NCBI RefSeq assembly: GCF_002831585.1
Contig: NZ_CP025113.1
Location: 4,231,001-4,295,000 of the forward strand
Length of the DNA stretch: 64,000 nucleotides
Direction of reading: 5' to 3'
Origin: Bradyrhizobium sp. SK17
Lineage (GTDB): Bacteria; Pseudomonadota; Alphaproteobacteria; Rhizobiales; Xanthobacteraceae
Shown here: one piece after another, positions 1 through 9,010 of the stretch
Layout of the letters: each line of letters starts with the position of its first letter
Numbering within the stretch: the stretch's first letter is position 1
Notes under the pieces: generated by a model
Told to the model about the DNA's origin: nothing
Databases searched by the model: none
What the model saw: the letters and a program-made list of their open reading frames with translations, nothing else
Position numbers and translations under genes: made by a program

Positions 1-657
1 GAGGTGGTCGGCATCGCCGGCCTGATCGGCTCCGGCCGCACCGAGATCGCCAAGATCATCTACGGTGCGCTGAAGCGCAACCTGGTCAATGGCGGCACCA
101 TCCGGCTGCGCGGAAAACCGATCCGCTACCGGGTGCCGCGGCAGGCGATCAATGACGGCATCGCCTACATCACCGAGGACCGCAAGGCCAACGGTTTCTT
201 CGAGACCATGGTGGTCGACGACAACGTCTATCTCGGCAGCCTCGCCACCAGGAAAGGCTGGAGCTTCCTGCTGTCGCGCGCGAAGCGCAGCAAGCTCGCC
301 AATTACTGGGTCGAGCGGCTCAAGATCAGCGCGTTGCAGCGCAAGGCGCGGATCATCGAGCTGTCCGGCGGCAACCAGCAGAAGGTGGTGCTGGCCAAGA
401 CGCTGGTGCAGGAGCCGTCGATCATTTTCTTCGACGAACCGACCCGCGGCGTCGACGTCGGTACCATCCCGCACATCCACGGCGAGATCCGTCGGCTTGC
501 CGACGAGGGCAAGGCGGTGGTGGTGATCTCGTCCTATCTGCCGGAGATCCTCGCGGTCTCCGACCGTATCCTGGTCGCCCGCACCGGCCGCATCGTCGCC
601 GAGTTCGACGCCGCCGACGCGACCCAGGACAAGATCCTGTACGCCGCGGTGCATTGA
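1..657 (+). CDS. Sugar ABC transporter ATP-binding protein, C-terminal part (5' end outside window)
   Basis: About 218 residues of the second nucleotide-binding domain of a ribose/xylose-type sugar importer ATPase. The frame is already open at base 1, so the start lies upstream; a GTG at 4 is internal. Visible are the degenerate second Walker A (GLIGSGRTE, a K-less form usual for this half of RbsA/MglA-like proteins), the signature LSGGNQQK at about residue 121, and the Walker B region with DEPTRGVDVG. Permease and binding-protein genes are not seen downstream, so they would lie upstream of the window. The substrate cannot be told from this half. It is not contiguous with the ChvE-GguAB system at 28-32 kb. 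Confidence 0.9.
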   Translation, partial: EVVGIAGLIGSGRTEIAKIIYGALKRNLVNGGTIRLRGKPIRYRVPRQAINDGIAYITEDRKANGFFETMVVDDNVYLGSLATRKGWSFLLSRAKRSKLANYWVERLKISALQRKARIIELSGGNQQKVVLAKTLVQEPSIIFFDEPTRGVDVGTIPHIHGEIRRLADEGKAVVVISSYLPEILAVSDRILVARTGRIVAEFDAADATQDKILYAAVH

Positions 658-690
658 GGGCGCGACGCGGGGCCTGCTCTCTTTCCATCG

Positions 691-793
691 TCATTCCGGG
701 GCTCGCGAAGCGAGAACCCGGAATCCATTGCGCCGCCGTTGGTGCGGCCCGATGGATTCCGGGCTCGACGCTTCGCGTCGCCCCGGAATGACG
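691..793. repeat. Intergenic palindromic repeat (BIME-like), copy A
   Basis: Two arms of about 38-40 bp (691-728 and 752-791) form an imperfect inverted repeat; each arm is itself a small palindrome around CGCGAAGCG. The arms begin with TCATTCCGGGGC and end with CCGGAATCCAT. Elements of this look are common between genes in Bradyrhizobium. It could act as a transcription terminator or mRNA 3' stabiliser for the preceding ABC gene. Confidence 0.8.
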
Positions 794-815
794 GAGATAA
801 GCCGCATTCCACACT

Positions 816-917
816 GTCATCGCCCGCGAAAGCGGGCGATCCAGTACGCCGCGGCCTATCGGTACAATCACAGCCGCCTCTGGAATACTGGATCGCCCGG
901 TCAAGCCGGGCGATGAC
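816..917. repeat. Intergenic palindromic repeat, copy B
   Basis: A second, different inverted repeat in the same gap: the left arm has CATCGCCCG/CGGGCGATCC around a GAAAG loop and the right arm mirrors it as GGATCGCCCG/CGGGCGATG around GTCAAGC. The inner 'TACTGGATCGCCCG' sequence is a recurrent Bradyrhizobium/Rhodopseudomonas intergenic motif. Together with copy A it fills most of the 370-bp gap; no gene is seen there. Confidence 0.75.
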
Positions 918-944
918 GAGTGTGGAGCAGGGCGGCAACCGGCC

Positions 945-974
945 TTGACAATTATTTTAAGTATAAAATAATAT
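945..974 (+). promoter_or_regulatory. Promoter of the aminobenzoyl-CoA operon with embedded MarR-type operator (site 1)
   Basis: TTGACA (945-950) matches a sigma-70 -35 box and TAATAT (969-974) a -10 box, 18 bp apart. The spacer and -10 are covered by a 22-bp near-palindrome at 951-972 of the form ATT-N2-TT-N-AAG-N3-AAA-N2-AAT. The same pattern recurs at 8869-8890, 8950-8971 and 10364-10385. A protein bound here would block RNA polymerase, so this looks like a repressor site. Assigning it to the MarR gene at 9011 is inference. Confidence 0.75.
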
Positions 975-1026
975 GCCGTATCGGCTGGCGGGAGATGCCG
1001 GCCGCCGAAGCCAACGGGAGAACGCC

Positions 1027-3342
1027 ATGCGCATCGTTTGCATTGGAGGCGGGCCGGCCGGGCTTTATTTCGGCATCCTGATGAAGCTGCTCGATCCCGC
1101 GCACGTCGTTTCCGTGGTCGAGCGCAACCGGCCCTACGACACGTTCGGCTTCGGCGTGGTGTTTTCCGATGCGACCATGGACAACATGCGCAAATGGGAT
1201 CCGGCCACCGCCGATACCATCGAACAGGCGTTCAACCATTGGGACGACATCGAGGTCCTGATCAAGGGCCGGCGGATGCGCACCACCGGCCACGGCTTCG
1301 TCGGCATCGGCCGCAAGCGGCTGCTCAACATCCTGCAAGCACGGGCCGAGGAGCTCGGCGTCGAGCTGATCTTCGAGCGCGAGGTCAATTCCGATCTCGA
1401 ATTCCCCGACGCCGATCTCATCGTGGCGTGCGACGGTGTGAACTCGAAGACCCGCGCCAAATACAGCGACGCGTTCCAGCCCGACATGCTGATGCGGCCG
1501 AACCGCTATATCTGGCTCGGCACCAACAGGCCGTTCGATGCCTTCACCTTCGACTTTCGCAAGACCGAGCACGGCTGGTTCCAGGCGCACATCTACAAAT
1601 TCGAGGAGGGCGCAGCGACCTTCATCGTCGAGACCACCGAGGAGGCGTATCTCGCCCACGGCCTCGACAGGATGGAGCAGGGCGAATCCATCGCGTTCTG
1701 CGAGAACGTGTTCGCCGAAATCCTCGAAGGGCATCATCTGGTCTCCAACGCGCGGCATCTGCGCGGTTCGGGCTGGCTGTCATTCCCGCGGCTGATCTGC
1801 GGCAAATGGACGACGTTCAATGGCAACAGCCATGTCGTGCTGATGGGCGATGCCGCGCACACCGCGCATTTCGCGATCGGCTCGGGCACCAAGCTCGCGC
1901 TGGAGGATGCGATCGAGCTGACCAACCAGTTCAAGCAGCACGGTGCGACGCGGGACAGCATTCCCGCGGTGTTGAAGGCGTATGAGGAGCTGCGTCGGGT
2001 CGACGTGGCGCGGATCCAGAACGCGGCGCGCAACGCGATGGAATGGTTCGAGGTGGTCGGCTCGCGTTATGCCGATACGCTGGAGCCGGAGCAGTTCATG
2101 TATTCGCTCCTGACCCGCTCGCAGCGGATCAGCCACGAGAATTTGCGGCTACGCGACAGGGCATGGCTCGAAGGCTATGAGCGCTGGTTCGCGGAGCGCA
2201 GCGGCGTGCTCGCCGGCAATGACCGCGTCACCCCGCCGATGCTGACGCCGTTCCGGATTCGCGGCCTGTCGCTCGCCAACCGGATCGTCGTCTCGCCGAT
2301 GGCGATGTACTCGGCGGAGGAGGGCGTGCCGAACGATTTCCATCTGGTGCATTTCGGCTCCCGCGCGCTCGGCGGCGCCGGTCTCTTGTTCACCGAGATG
2401 ACCTGCGTTTCGCCGGAAGCGCGGATCACGCCCGGCTGCTGCGGGCTGTGGAATGACGAGCAGGCGGCGGCCTACAAGCGGATCGTCGACTTCGTGCATC
2501 GCAACTCGGCAGCGAAGATCGGCATCCAGCTCGGCCACGCCGGCCGCAAGGGCTCGACCCGCGTCGCCTGGGAAGGCATGGACGCGCCGCTGCCGGACCA
2601 CAACTGGCCGCTGGTGTCGGCGTCGCCGGTGCCTTATCTGGTTGACGGCCAGGTGCCGGAGCCGATGAGCCGCGCCGAGATGGACGAGGTGCGCGACCAG
2701 TTCGTCGCAGCGGCACGGCGCGCCGCCAGTGTCGGGTTCGATATTCTGGAGCTGCATTGCGCCCACGGCTATCTGCTGTCGAGCTTCCTCTCGCCGCTCA
2801 CCAACCGCCGCACCGATGAGTATGGCGGCTCGATCGAGAACCGCGCGCGTTATCCGCTGGAGCTGTTCCGTGCCATCCGCGCGGTGTGGCCGGAGGACAA
2901 GCCGATGTCGGTCCGGCTGTCCTGTCACGACTGGACCGAGGGCGGCAACACACCGGAAGATGCGCTGGCTTTTGCGAAGCTGTTCAAGGACGCGGGTGCC
3001 GACCTGATCGATTGCTCGTCCGGCCAGGTCTGGGCTGACGACCATCCGGTCTATGGCCGGCTCTACCAGACGCCGTTCGCCGACAAGATCCGCAACGAGC
3101 TCGGCATCGCCACCATCGCGGTCGGCGCGATCTCCGAGGCGGATCACGCCAACTCGATCATCGCCGCCGGTCGCGCCGACCTCTGCGCCATCGCGCGGCC
3201 GCATCTCGCCGACCCGGCCTGGACGCTGCACGAGGCCGCGAAGATCGGCGTCAAGCAGATCGCCTGGCCGAAGCAGTATGTGTCGGGCAAATCGCAGTAC
3301 GAGGCCAATCTGGAACGCGCAGCCGCGGGGGTGAAGGCATGA
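1027..3342 (+). CDS. abmA: 2-aminobenzoyl-CoA monooxygenase/reductase (salicylyl-CoA 5-hydroxylase-like fusion)
   Basis: A 771-residue fusion. Residues 1-400 are a class A flavin monooxygenase: dinucleotide motif GGGPAG at 7-12 and the GDAAH motif near 274. Residues from about 405 are an Old Yellow Enzyme-like FMN oxidoreductase starting MLTPFRIRG, with GHAGRKGS and HCAHGYL motifs. This architecture is that of the Azoarcus evansii enzyme, which hydroxylates and then reduces 2-aminobenzoyl-CoA to a non-aromatic amino-oxo-cyclohexene-carboxyl-CoA. The ATG at 1027 has a GGGAG ribosome site; an in-frame ATG at 973 overlaps the promoter and is rejected. First gene of a tight operon (ATGA overlap with the SDR gene). 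A salicylyl-CoA 5-hydroxylase is the main alternative; the CoA ligase and RidA nearby favour an amino substrate. Confidence 0.88.
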   Translation: MRIVCIGGGPAGLYFGILMKLLDPAHVVSVVERNRPYDTFGFGVVFSDATMDNMRKWDPATADTIEQAFNHWDDIEVLIKGRRMRTTGHGFVGIGRKRLLNILQARAEELGVELIFEREVNSDLEFPDADLIVACDGVNSKTRAKYSDAFQPDMLMRPNRYIWLGTNRPFDAFTFDFRKTEHGWFQAHIYKFEEGAATFIVETTEEAYLAHGLDRMEQGESIAFCENVFAEILEGHHLVSNARHLRGSGWLSFPRLICGKWTTFNGNSHVVLMGDAAHTAHFAIGSGTKLALEDAIELTNQFKQHGATRDSIPAVLKAYEELRRVDVARIQNAARNAMEWFEVVGSRYADTLEPEQFMYSLLTRSQRISHENLRLRDRAWLEGYERWFAERSGVLAGNDRVTPPMLTPFRIRGLSLANRIVVSPMAMYSAEEGVPNDFHLVHFGSRALGGAGLLFTEMTCVSPEARITPGCCGLWNDEQAAAYKRIVDFVHRNSAAKIGIQLGHAGRKGSTRVAWEGMDAPLPDHNWPLVSASPVPYLVDGQVPEPMSRAEMDEVRDQFVAAARRAASVGFDILELHCAHGYLLSSFLSPLTNRRTDEYGGSIENRARYPLELFRAIRAVWPEDKPMSVRLSCHDWTEGGNTPEDALAFAKLFKDAGADLIDCSSGQVWADDHPVYGRLYQTPFADKIRNELGIATIAVGAISEADHANSIIAAGRADLCAIARPHLADPAWTLHEAAKIGVKQIAWPKQYVSGKSQYEANLERAAAGVKA

Positions 3343-4118
3343 CACGCTTCTGGCCCAACGCACACGCGCTGGTGACCGGTGCCGGCTCCGGCATCGGCGC
3401 CGCCACGGCGATCGCGCTGGCAAACGCCGGCGTACGCGTCAGCATCGCTGGGCGCCGGATCGATGCGCTGAAGGCGACGGCAACATCGCTCGGCAAACAG
3501 GCGGGTGCCGTCGTGTCGATCGACGTGACCGACGAAGCCGCGGTGACCAAGGGCGTCGCCGAGATCGAGGCCGCGGCCGGCCCGATCGATATCCTCGTCA
3601 ACAATGCCGGCAAGGCCGGCAGCGCGCCGTTCGACAAGACAAATGCGGCGTTGTGGGCGGACATGCTGGCGAGCAATCTCTCCAGCGTGTTCCTGGTGAC
3701 GCACACGGTGCTGCCCGGGATGGCGCAGCGCGGTCGCGGGCGCGTGATCAACGTGGCCTCGACCGCGGGGCTCACCGGCTATGCCTATGTCTCCGCTTAT
3801 GTTGCCGCCAAGCACGGCGTCGTCGGGCTGACGCGCTCGCTGGCGCTGGAATATGCGCGGCGCGGCGTCACTGTGAATGCGGTCTGCCCCGGCTACACCG
3901 ACACGCTGCTGGTGGCCGATGCCGCCGCCAACATCGTCGCCAAGACCGGGCGCAGCGAGCAGGAGGCGCGGGCTGCGCTCGCGAAAGTCAATCCGATGCA
4001 GCGGCTGGTGACGCCGGAGGAGGTCGCCGACAGCATCCTCTGGCTGGCCTCCGAGGGCGCATCGTCAATCAATGGACAAGCCGTCGCGGTTGCCGGCGGT
4101 GAAGTCTTTACCGGGTGA
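3339..4118 (+). CDS. SDR-family dehydrogenase, probable 3-hydroxyacyl-CoA dehydrogenase of the aminobenzoyl-CoA pathway
   Basis: A 259-residue classical short-chain dehydrogenase. The NAD(P) motif TGAGSGIG is at residues 13-20, NNAG near 88-91, and the catalytic Ser141, Tyr154 and Lys158 (YxxxK) are all present. Its start overlaps the stop of the monooxygenase gene (ATGA) and its stop is followed 11 bp later by the enoyl-CoA hydratase start, so the three are co-translated. After ring reduction by the upstream enzyme, beta-oxidation-like steps are needed, and an SDR can oxidise the 3-hydroxy intermediate. That role is inferred from the operon; the sequence itself only shows an SDR. Confidence 0.85.
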   Translation: MTRFWPNAHALVTGAGSGIGAATAIALANAGVRVSIAGRRIDALKATATSLGKQAGAVVSIDVTDEAAVTKGVAEIEAAAGPIDILVNNAGKAGSAPFDKTNAALWADMLASNLSSVFLVTHTVLPGMAQRGRGRVINVASTAGLTGYAYVSAYVAAKHGVVGLTRSLALEYARRGVTVNAVCPGYTDTLLVADAAANIVAKTGRSEQEARAALAKVNPMQRLVTPEEVADSILWLASEGASSINGQAVAVAGGEVFTG

Positions 4119-4129
4119 AGGAACATGCC

Positions 4130-4969
4130 ATGTCCGAGATGAAAGCCAAGCTCCGTCCGTTCAAGGATTATCCCGCAAAGCATTTCCGCTGGTCGACCGA
4201 CGCCAGCGGCCGTGTCGCGACCATCACGCTGAACCGGCCGGACAAGAAGAATCCGCTGACCTTCGAATCCTACGAGGAGCTGCGCGACCTCTTCACCAAC
4301 CTCAAATACGCTTCCGACGTCCGCGCCATCGTGCTGACCGGTGCCGACGGCAATTTCTGCTCCGGCGGCGACGTGTTCGAGATCATCGAGCCGTTGACGC
4401 GGATGGCGATGCCGGACCTGCTGGCCTTCACCCGGATGACCGGTGAGGTGGTGCGCGCGATGCGCAAATGCCCGCAGATCATCGTCGCCGCGATCGACGG
4501 CATCTGTGCGGGCGCCGGCGCGATGCTGGCGCTGGCCTCCGATCTCAGGCTGGCGACGCCACAGGCCAAGACCGCCTTCCTGTTCACCCGCGTCGGCCTT
4601 GCCGGCGCCGACATGGGCGCTTGCGGATTGTTGCCGCGCGTGATCGGGCAGGGCCACGCCGCCGATCTGCTCTACACCGGTCGCGCGATGAGCGCCGACG
4701 AAGGGTTTGCGTGGGGCTTTCACAATCGCCTGGTGCCTGCGGCCGAGCTTGCCGCCGCCGCGCAGGACATGGCGCGCTCGCTCGCGGATGGCCCATGGTT
4801 CGCGCATGGCATGACCAAGACGATGTTCAACCAGGAATGGGCGATGGGCGTCGACGAGATGATCGAGTCCGAAGCGCAGGCACAGGCGATCTGCATGGTG
4901 ACCGGCGATTTCCGCCGCGCCTTCGAGGCCTTTGCCGCCAAGCAGAAACCCGCCTTCGAGGGCAATTGA
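4130..4969 (+). CDS. Enoyl-CoA hydratase/isomerase family protein
   Basis: A 279-residue crotonase-fold protein. The oxyanion-hole segments are visible as GNFCSGGDV and [12 protein letters not shown], and the N-terminal strand reads [20 protein letters not shown] at 4115 overlaps the previous stop, but ATG 4130 has a GAAGGAA ribosome site at good spacing and is preferred. Within the operon it would hydrate, or hydrolytically open, the alicyclic CoA ester produced from 2-aminobenzoyl-CoA. Crotonase members are versatile, so the exact reaction (hydratase, isomerase or ring hydrolase) is not decided by sequence. Confidence 0.85.
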   Translation: MSEMKAKLRPFKDYPAKHFRWSTDASGRVATITLNRPDKKNPLTFESYEELRDLFTNLKYASDVRAIVLTGADGNFCSGGDVFEIIEPLTRMAMPDLLAFTRMTGEVVRAMRKCPQIIVAAIDGICAGAGAMLALASDLRLATPQAKTAFLFTRVGLAGADMGACGLLPRVIGQGHAADLLYTGRAMSADEGFAWGFHNRLVPAAELAAAAQDMARSLADGPWFAHGMTKTMFNQEWAMGVDEMIESEAQAQAICMVTGDFRRAFEAFAAKQKPAFEGN

Positions 4970-4970
4970 G

Positions 4971-5366
4971 ATGATCGAGAACCTGCAACCGGAAGGATGG
5001 GCCAAGCCGATCGGCTACGCCAATGGCATGGCCGCGCGCGGCAAACAGCTCTTCATCGCGGGCCAGATCGGCTGGAACGGGCAATGCGTGTTCGAGACCG
5101 ACGATCTCGTCGCGCAGATCGGCCAGACCCTGCGCAACATCACAGCCGTCGCCGCCGCTGGCGGCGCGAGGCCCGAGCACATCGTGTCGATGACCTGGTA
5201 CCTCGTCGACCGCAAGGAATATTCGGCGCGGCTGAAGGAGATCGGCACCGTCTATCGCGACGTCATCGGCAGGCACTTTCCGGCGATGACCGCGATCCAG
5301 GTTGCCGGCCTGATCGAGGATCGCGCCAAGGTGGAAATCCAGGCCATCGCGGTGCTGCCGGATTAA
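4971..5366 (+). CDS. RidA family enamine/imine deaminase
   Basis: A 131-residue YjgF/YER057c/UK114 protein with the typical IAGQIGWNG strand, central helices and the C-terminal [11 protein letters not shown] strand. It begins one base after the hydratase stop, with the ATG directly after TGAG, so it is the last gene of the monooxygenase operon. RidA proteins hydrolyse reactive enamines and imines. The known product of aminobenzoyl-CoA monooxygenase/reductase is itself an enamine, so a dedicated deaminase that releases the 2-amino group as ammonia fits well. Azoarcus evansii carries a comparable protein in its cluster. The specific substrate is inference. Confidence 0.85.
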   Translation: MIENLQPEGWAKPIGYANGMAARGKQLFIAGQIGWNGQCVFETDDLVAQIGQTLRNITAVAAAGGARPEHIVSMTWYLVDRKEYSARLKEIGTVYRDVIGRHFPAMTAIQVAGLIEDRAKVEIQAIAVLPD

Positions 5367-5385
5367 CTATGATGCGCCGCTAAAC

Positions 5386-5489
5386 CCGTCATCCTGAGGA
5401 GCGCGGTACGCGCGTCTCGAAGGATGCACGCCCGGCTGGTGGCCGTCGATCCTTCGAGACGCCGCTTCGCGGCTCCTCAGGGTGACGGG
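5386..5489. repeat. Intergenic palindromic repeat (CCTGAGGAGC family), copy 1
   Basis: A long imperfect inverted repeat. The left arm runs CCGTCATCCTGAGGAGCGCG through GCGCGTCTCGAAGGAT and the right arm mirrors it as ATCCTTCGAGACGCC to GGCTCCTCAGGGTGACGGG. A second copy is at 6906-7006. It sits just after the RidA stop and could terminate the operon or protect its 3' end. This repeat family is abundant in Bradyrhizobium genomes. Confidence 0.85.
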
Positions 5490-5646
5490 GATAGAAGGGA
5501 ACGCGCTGTGAGAACGTTAATCCTAAGCCCAACCCTCGCAGGTCGATCCCAGCACGGGACGACAAACCCGCTTGCGGCCGAGTAACCGGCCATGCGACCC
5601 TAGGTCAAAGCGTAAAAACGTCCTGTTGTGAGTGGAGTAAGGGACG

Positions 5647-6888
5647 ATGAAGGCGATTATCGTCGGAGGCGGGATCGGGGGCCTCACCACCGCGCTGATG
5701 CTGCGCTCGCGCGGCATCGCTTGCGAGTTGTACGAGCAGTCGGAGACGATCCGCGAACTCGGCGTCGGCATCAACACATTGCCGCATGCGATTCGTGAGT
5801 TGGCGGGGCTCGGCCTGCTCGACAGGCTCGACGAGGTCGCGATCCGCACCCATGAGCTGTTCTATCTGACGCGGCATGGCCAGCAGGTCTGGCACGAGAA
5901 GCGCGGGCTCGATGCCGGCCACGACGTGCCGCAGTTCTCTGTTCATCGCGGTCGCCTGCAAGGCGTGATCCACCAGGCGGTGATCGACCGTCTCGGTGCG
6001 GATGCGATCCGCACTGGTTGCCGGCTCGGCTCCTTCACCCAGGATGAGGGCGGCGTCTCGGCCTATTTCTTCGATCGCAGCGGCGCCCATGTGCACACCG
6101 CGCGTGGCGACATCCTGATCGGTGCCGACGGCATTCATTCCAAAGTACGGCAGACGCTGTTCCCGGACGAAGGCGGGCCGTGCTGGAACGGGCTGATGCT
6201 GTGGCGTGGCGCCACCGATTGGCCGGCCTTCCTGACCGGACGCTCGATGATCATCGCCGGCGGGCTGAACGCCAAGGCCGTGATCTATCCGATCGCGCCG
6301 GGCTCGAGCCCCGCGAGCCGGCTCACCAATTGGGCGGTGCTGGTCCGGATCGGCGACGGCTCCTCGCCGCCGCCGCGTCGCGAAGGCTGGTCCAATCTCG
6401 GCCGGCGCGAGGAGATGATGCCCTATGTCACCGGTTTCACGATCCCGCAGGTCGATTTCGCCGGCCTGATCAATGCGACGCCGGAGTTCTGGGAGTATCC
6501 GTGCTGCGATCGCAATCCTTTGCCATATTGGTCGAGCGGACGCGTCACGCTGCTCGGCGACGCCGCGCATCCGATGTATCCGGTCGGCTCGAACGGCGCC
6601 TCGCAGGCCATCCTCGATGCGCGCTGCCTCGCCGACATGCTGGCGCGATCGGAGCATCCACGCCAGGCGCTGGCGGCCTATGAAAGGCAGCGGTTGCCGA
6701 TGACCGCCGATATCGTCGCCTCCAACCGCCGCGGCGGACCCGAGGGGGTGATCGACGCCGTCGAGCAGCTCGCCCCGCAGGGCTTTACCGACGTCGACAC
6801 CATCCTCAATTACGAGGCCCGCGAGGCGATCGTGCGCGGCTACGCCGCCAAGGCCGGCTTTGCCGCGCGCGTGGTGGCACGGCAGTAG
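5647..6888 (+). CDS. FAD-dependent monooxygenase (PhzS/3-hydroxybenzoate hydroxylase-like)
   Basis: A 413-residue class A flavoprotein monooxygenase: N-terminal GGGIGG at residues 7-12, a DG motif in ILIGADGIHSKVR, and the GDAAHPMYP motif near 304. The ATG at 5647 follows a GGGACG ribosome site. It is preceded by a 280-bp gap with a repeat and has no copy of the 22-bp motif, so it probably has its own promoter. Such enzymes hydroxylate aromatic or heteroaromatic acids. Its place inside the aminobenzoate cassette suggests an accessory step on a related aromatic compound; the substrate is unknown. Confidence 0.85.
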   Translation: MKAIIVGGGIGGLTTALMLRSRGIACELYEQSETIRELGVGINTLPHAIRELAGLGLLDRLDEVAIRTHELFYLTRHGQQVWHEKRGLDAGHDVPQFSVHRGRLQGVIHQAVIDRLGADAIRTGCRLGSFTQDEGGVSAYFFDRSGAHVHTARGDILIGADGIHSKVRQTLFPDEGGPCWNGLMLWRGATDWPAFLTGRSMIIAGGLNAKAVIYPIAPGSSPASRLTNWAVLVRIGDGSSPPPRREGWSNLGRREEMMPYVTGFTIPQVDFAGLINATPEFWEYPCCDRNPLPYWSSGRVTLLGDAAHPMYPVGSNGASQAILDARCLADMLARSEHPRQALAAYERQRLPMTADIVASNRRGGPEGVIDAVEQLAPQGFTDVDTILNYEAREAIVRGYAAKAGFAARVVARQ

Positions 6889-6905
6889 AAAGCAAATATC
6901 CGATC

Positions 6906-7006
6906 CGTCACCCTGAGGAGCGCGAAGCGCGTCTCCAAGGGTCGACGGCCACGAGCGGGGCCGTGCATCCTTCGAGACGCCGCTTCGCGGCTCCTCAGGA
7001 TGACGG
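6906..7006. repeat. Intergenic palindromic repeat (CCTGAGGAGC family), copy 2
   Basis: Same family and arrangement as 5386-5489: CCGTCACCCTGAGGAGCGCG on the left, ATCCTTCGAGACGCCGC to CTCCTCAGGATGACGG on the right. It separates the convergent monooxygenase and cupin genes and may serve as a two-way terminator. Confidence 0.85.
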
Positions 7007-7041
7007 AGTAGCCGTTGCACGGGGATGACGGAGAGAGTTTC

Positions 7042-7497
7042 CTAGCCGGGAGGCGGCGGCAGGAAGTGGATGTTGTGCTCCGCGGCGAGCCGCACCACGT
7101 CGTCCGGGTTCTGCTCCTTCATGTTGTGGATCGCCCAGAACAGGTCATAGAGCCTGCGGGTGGGTGAGACCCAGAACAGCGTCTTGGCGGTTTGCTGCGA
7201 CTTGTTGAAGATGCCGTGCGGCTTGCCCATCGGCAGGCGCACCAGGTCGCCGGGTGTCGCGGATTCATCAGCGCCGTCGAGCATGAAGTCGAGCTTGCCC
7301 TCCAGGATGTAGAGATATTCGTCCTGGTCGGGATGGATGTGCGGCGGCACGAAGGTGCCCGGCGGGAAGGTGGCGTGCCAGGAGAATGAATGCTCGGTGC
7401 GTGTCTTCGGCACGTAGGTCTGGCCGAGGATGCTCCAGGAAATGCCCTGCATGCCTTCATTGGCGCGGGTGATGCCGGCGATCTCGTCTTTCGTCAT
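7042..7497 (-). CDS. Cupin-domain protein
   Basis: A 151-residue single-domain cupin. Metal-ligand candidates His53, His55 and Glu60 lie in HIHPDQDEY, and His94 in GKPHGIF. The ATG at 7497 follows an AGAGGGA ribosome site; an upstream in-frame extension to 7548 has no support. It lies downstream of, and in line with, the solute-binding-protein gene (74-bp gap), so the two are probably co-transcribed. Cupins in aromatic cassettes can be dioxygenases, isomerases or small-molecule sensors. The sequence does not tell which. Confidence 0.8.
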   Translation of the reverse strand: MTKDEIAGITRANEGMQGISWSILGQTYVPKTRTEHSFSWHATFPPGTFVPPHIHPDQDEYLYILEGKLDFMLDGADESATPGDLVRLPMGKPHGIFNKSQQTAKTLFWVSPTRRLYDLFWAIHNMKEQNPDDVVRLAAEHNIHFLPPPPG

Positions 7498-7519
7498 GTT
7501 TCCCTCTCTTTTGTTTGAC

Positions 7520-7563
7520 GCGTTTTCTTCACGCGAACCGGTATCCACTTCGCTTGAAAACGC
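7520..7563. repeat. Short inverted repeat with GCGTTTTC/GAAAACGC ends
   Basis: GCGTTTTC (7520-7527) pairs with GAAAACGC (7556-7563). The interior contains ACGCGAACCGGTATCCACTT. A related half-element (GCGACCGGCATCCGCTTCCG to GAAAACGCT) lies at 42634-42665. This is a known-looking Bradyrhizobium intergenic repeat, here between the solute-binding-protein and cupin genes. Confidence 0.65.
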
Positions 7564-7571
7564 TGTGTGTC

Positions 7572-8738
7572 CTACTTGGCGGCGCAGTCCTTGGCGTAGC
7601 GGTCGCCATAGTTCGAGAACACCTTTTCGACGATCTCGGTCTGGAATTTGCCGTCCGGCCGCTTCGCGACCTTGGTGAGATAGAAATCCTGGATCGGATA
7701 GCCATTGTTGTTGAACTTGAAGTTACCGCGCAGCGAGGTGAAGTCGGCCTTCCTCAGCGCCGCCGCGACCGCGTCCTTGTTGGAGAGATCCCCCTTCACG
7801 GCCTTGACCGCGCTGTCGATCAACAGCGCCGCGTCATAGGCCTGCATGGCATAGGTGCCAGGCACGCCGTTGTAGGCGGCCTCATAGGCTGCGACGAACT
7901 TCTTGCTTTGGGGATTGTCGAGGTCAGGCGCCCAGTTCGCTCCGCCGAACATGCCGACGGCGGCGTCCTGCTGTGCCGGCAGGGTGGACTCGTCGACGGT
8001 GAAGGCGGAGAGCACCGGCACGGTGGCGCCGGCCTGCTTGTACTGCTTCACCAGGTTCACGCCCATGCCGCCGGGCATGAAGGTGAACAGCGCGTCCGGC
8101 TTCAGCGCGGCGATCTTGGAGAGTTCGGGCTGGAAATCCAGCGTGTTCAGCGGCGTGTAGGACTCCTCGACGATCTCGCCCTTGTAGTCGAGCTTGAAGC
8201 CCGCGACGGAATCGCGTCCGGCCTGATAGTTCGGCACCAGCAGATAGACGCGCTTGTAGCCGCGGTCCTGCGCCACCTTGCCGAGGATCTCGTGCACCTG
8301 GTCGTTCTGGTACGACGTCACATAGAAGAACGGGTTGCATTCCTTGCCGGCGAAGCTGGAAGGGCCAGCATTCGGGCTGATCAGGAAGGTCTTGCTGTCG
8401 GTGACCGGGCGATGGATCGCCAGCAGGATGTTGGAGAAGATCGGGCCGACCACGAAATCGACCTTGTCGCGCTCGAGCAGGCCGCGCACCTTGACCACGG
8501 CCGCGTCGGGCTTGAGCTCGTCGTCGGCATTGACGATCTCGACGTCGCGGCCGGCCATCTTGCCGCCGAGGTCCTTGACCGCGAGCGCAAAGCCGTCGCG
8601 GACCTGCTGGCCGAGCGCCGCGGCAGGTCCGGAGGTCGTCACCAGCACGCCGATCTTGATCTTCTGCTGTGCGGCTGCTGGGGTCGCCGCGATCCCCAGC
8701 AGCGCCGCCAATCCCACGAGTTTCGTCAGATGCCTCAT
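7572..8738 (-). CDS. Branched-chain-amino-acid-type ABC transporter substrate-binding protein
   Basis: A 388-residue type I periplasmic binding protein (LivJ/LivK family). The chosen start, ATG 8738, has a GGGGGAG ribosome site and gives a clean signal peptide ending near AAAQQ (about residue 24), followed by KIKIGVLVTTSGPAAALGQQ, typical of the family. An upstream extension to 8927 would run over operator site 3. No permease or ATPase genes are adjacent, so it is an orphan subunit here. It is divergent from the MarR gene and shares a control region holding two copies of the 22-bp motif. Related proteins in aromatic cassettes bind benzoate-like acids, so an anthranilate-type ligand is a reasonable guess. 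Confidence 0.88.
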   Translation of the reverse strand: MRHLTKLVGLAALLGIAATPAAAQQKIKIGVLVTTSGPAAALGQQVRDGFALAVKDLGGKMAGRDVEIVNADDELKPDAAVVKVRGLLERDKVDFVVGPIFSNILLAIHRPVTDSKTFLISPNAGPSSFAGKECNPFFYVTSYQNDQVHEILGKVAQDRGYKRVYLLVPNYQAGRDSVAGFKLDYKGEIVEESYTPLNTLDFQPELSKIAALKPDALFTFMPGGMGVNLVKQYKQAGATVPVLSAFTVDESTLPAQQDAAVGMFGGANWAPDLDNPQSKKFVAAYEAAYNGVPGTYAMQAYDAALLIDSAVKAVKGDLSNKDAVAAALRKADFTSLRGNFKFNNNGYPIQDFYLTKVAKRPDGKFQTEIVEKVFSNYGDRYAKDCAAK

Positions 8739-8868
8739 GTCACTCCCCCAAAGCATAGTCGTGATGCCTTTCCAGCTTGGCCGCAGCTTAGTCTGACGCG
8801 CGCAACCGCTGCAAGCGATGTGGCATGGCGTCAGGTCGATGGCGGCGCGACATGCAAGCGCCACGCCA

Positions 8869-8890
8869 ATTGCTTGAAGTCTAAAGAAAT
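8869..8890. promoter_or_regulatory. MarR-type operator, site 3
   Basis: Fits ATT-N2-TT-N-AAG-N3-AAA-N2-AAT exactly (ATTGCTTGAAG followed by TCTAAAGAAAT). It lies in the gap between the divergent solute-binding-protein and marR genes, 131 bp upstream of the former's start. The left half is identical to the left half of site 4. Confidence 0.7.
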
Positions 8891-8949
8891 TGCAGGATTG
8901 CCGCGATGCATCGGGCAGGATTCGCAATTGTCCTTGCGGGGCGCTGCGA

Positions 8950-8971
8950 ATTGCTTGAAGCTCAAACCAAT
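8950..8971. promoter_or_regulatory. MarR-type operator, site 4
   Basis: ATTGCTTGAAG followed by CTCAAACCAAT, the same spaced consensus, centred about 50 bp upstream of the marR start. The 81-bp spacing from site 3 would allow autoregulation of marR together with control of the divergent transporter gene. Confidence 0.7.
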
Positions 8972-9010
8972 CGGTCCGACCGGAACCCGCCGCGGAGGCA
9001 TGATCGCCGC

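Noticed and set aside
973..1026. Earlier ATG for the aminobenzoyl-CoA monooxygenase
   Set aside because: It would start at the -10 box and operator and adds 18 residues with no family match; ATG 1027 gives the FAD motif at the expected position.
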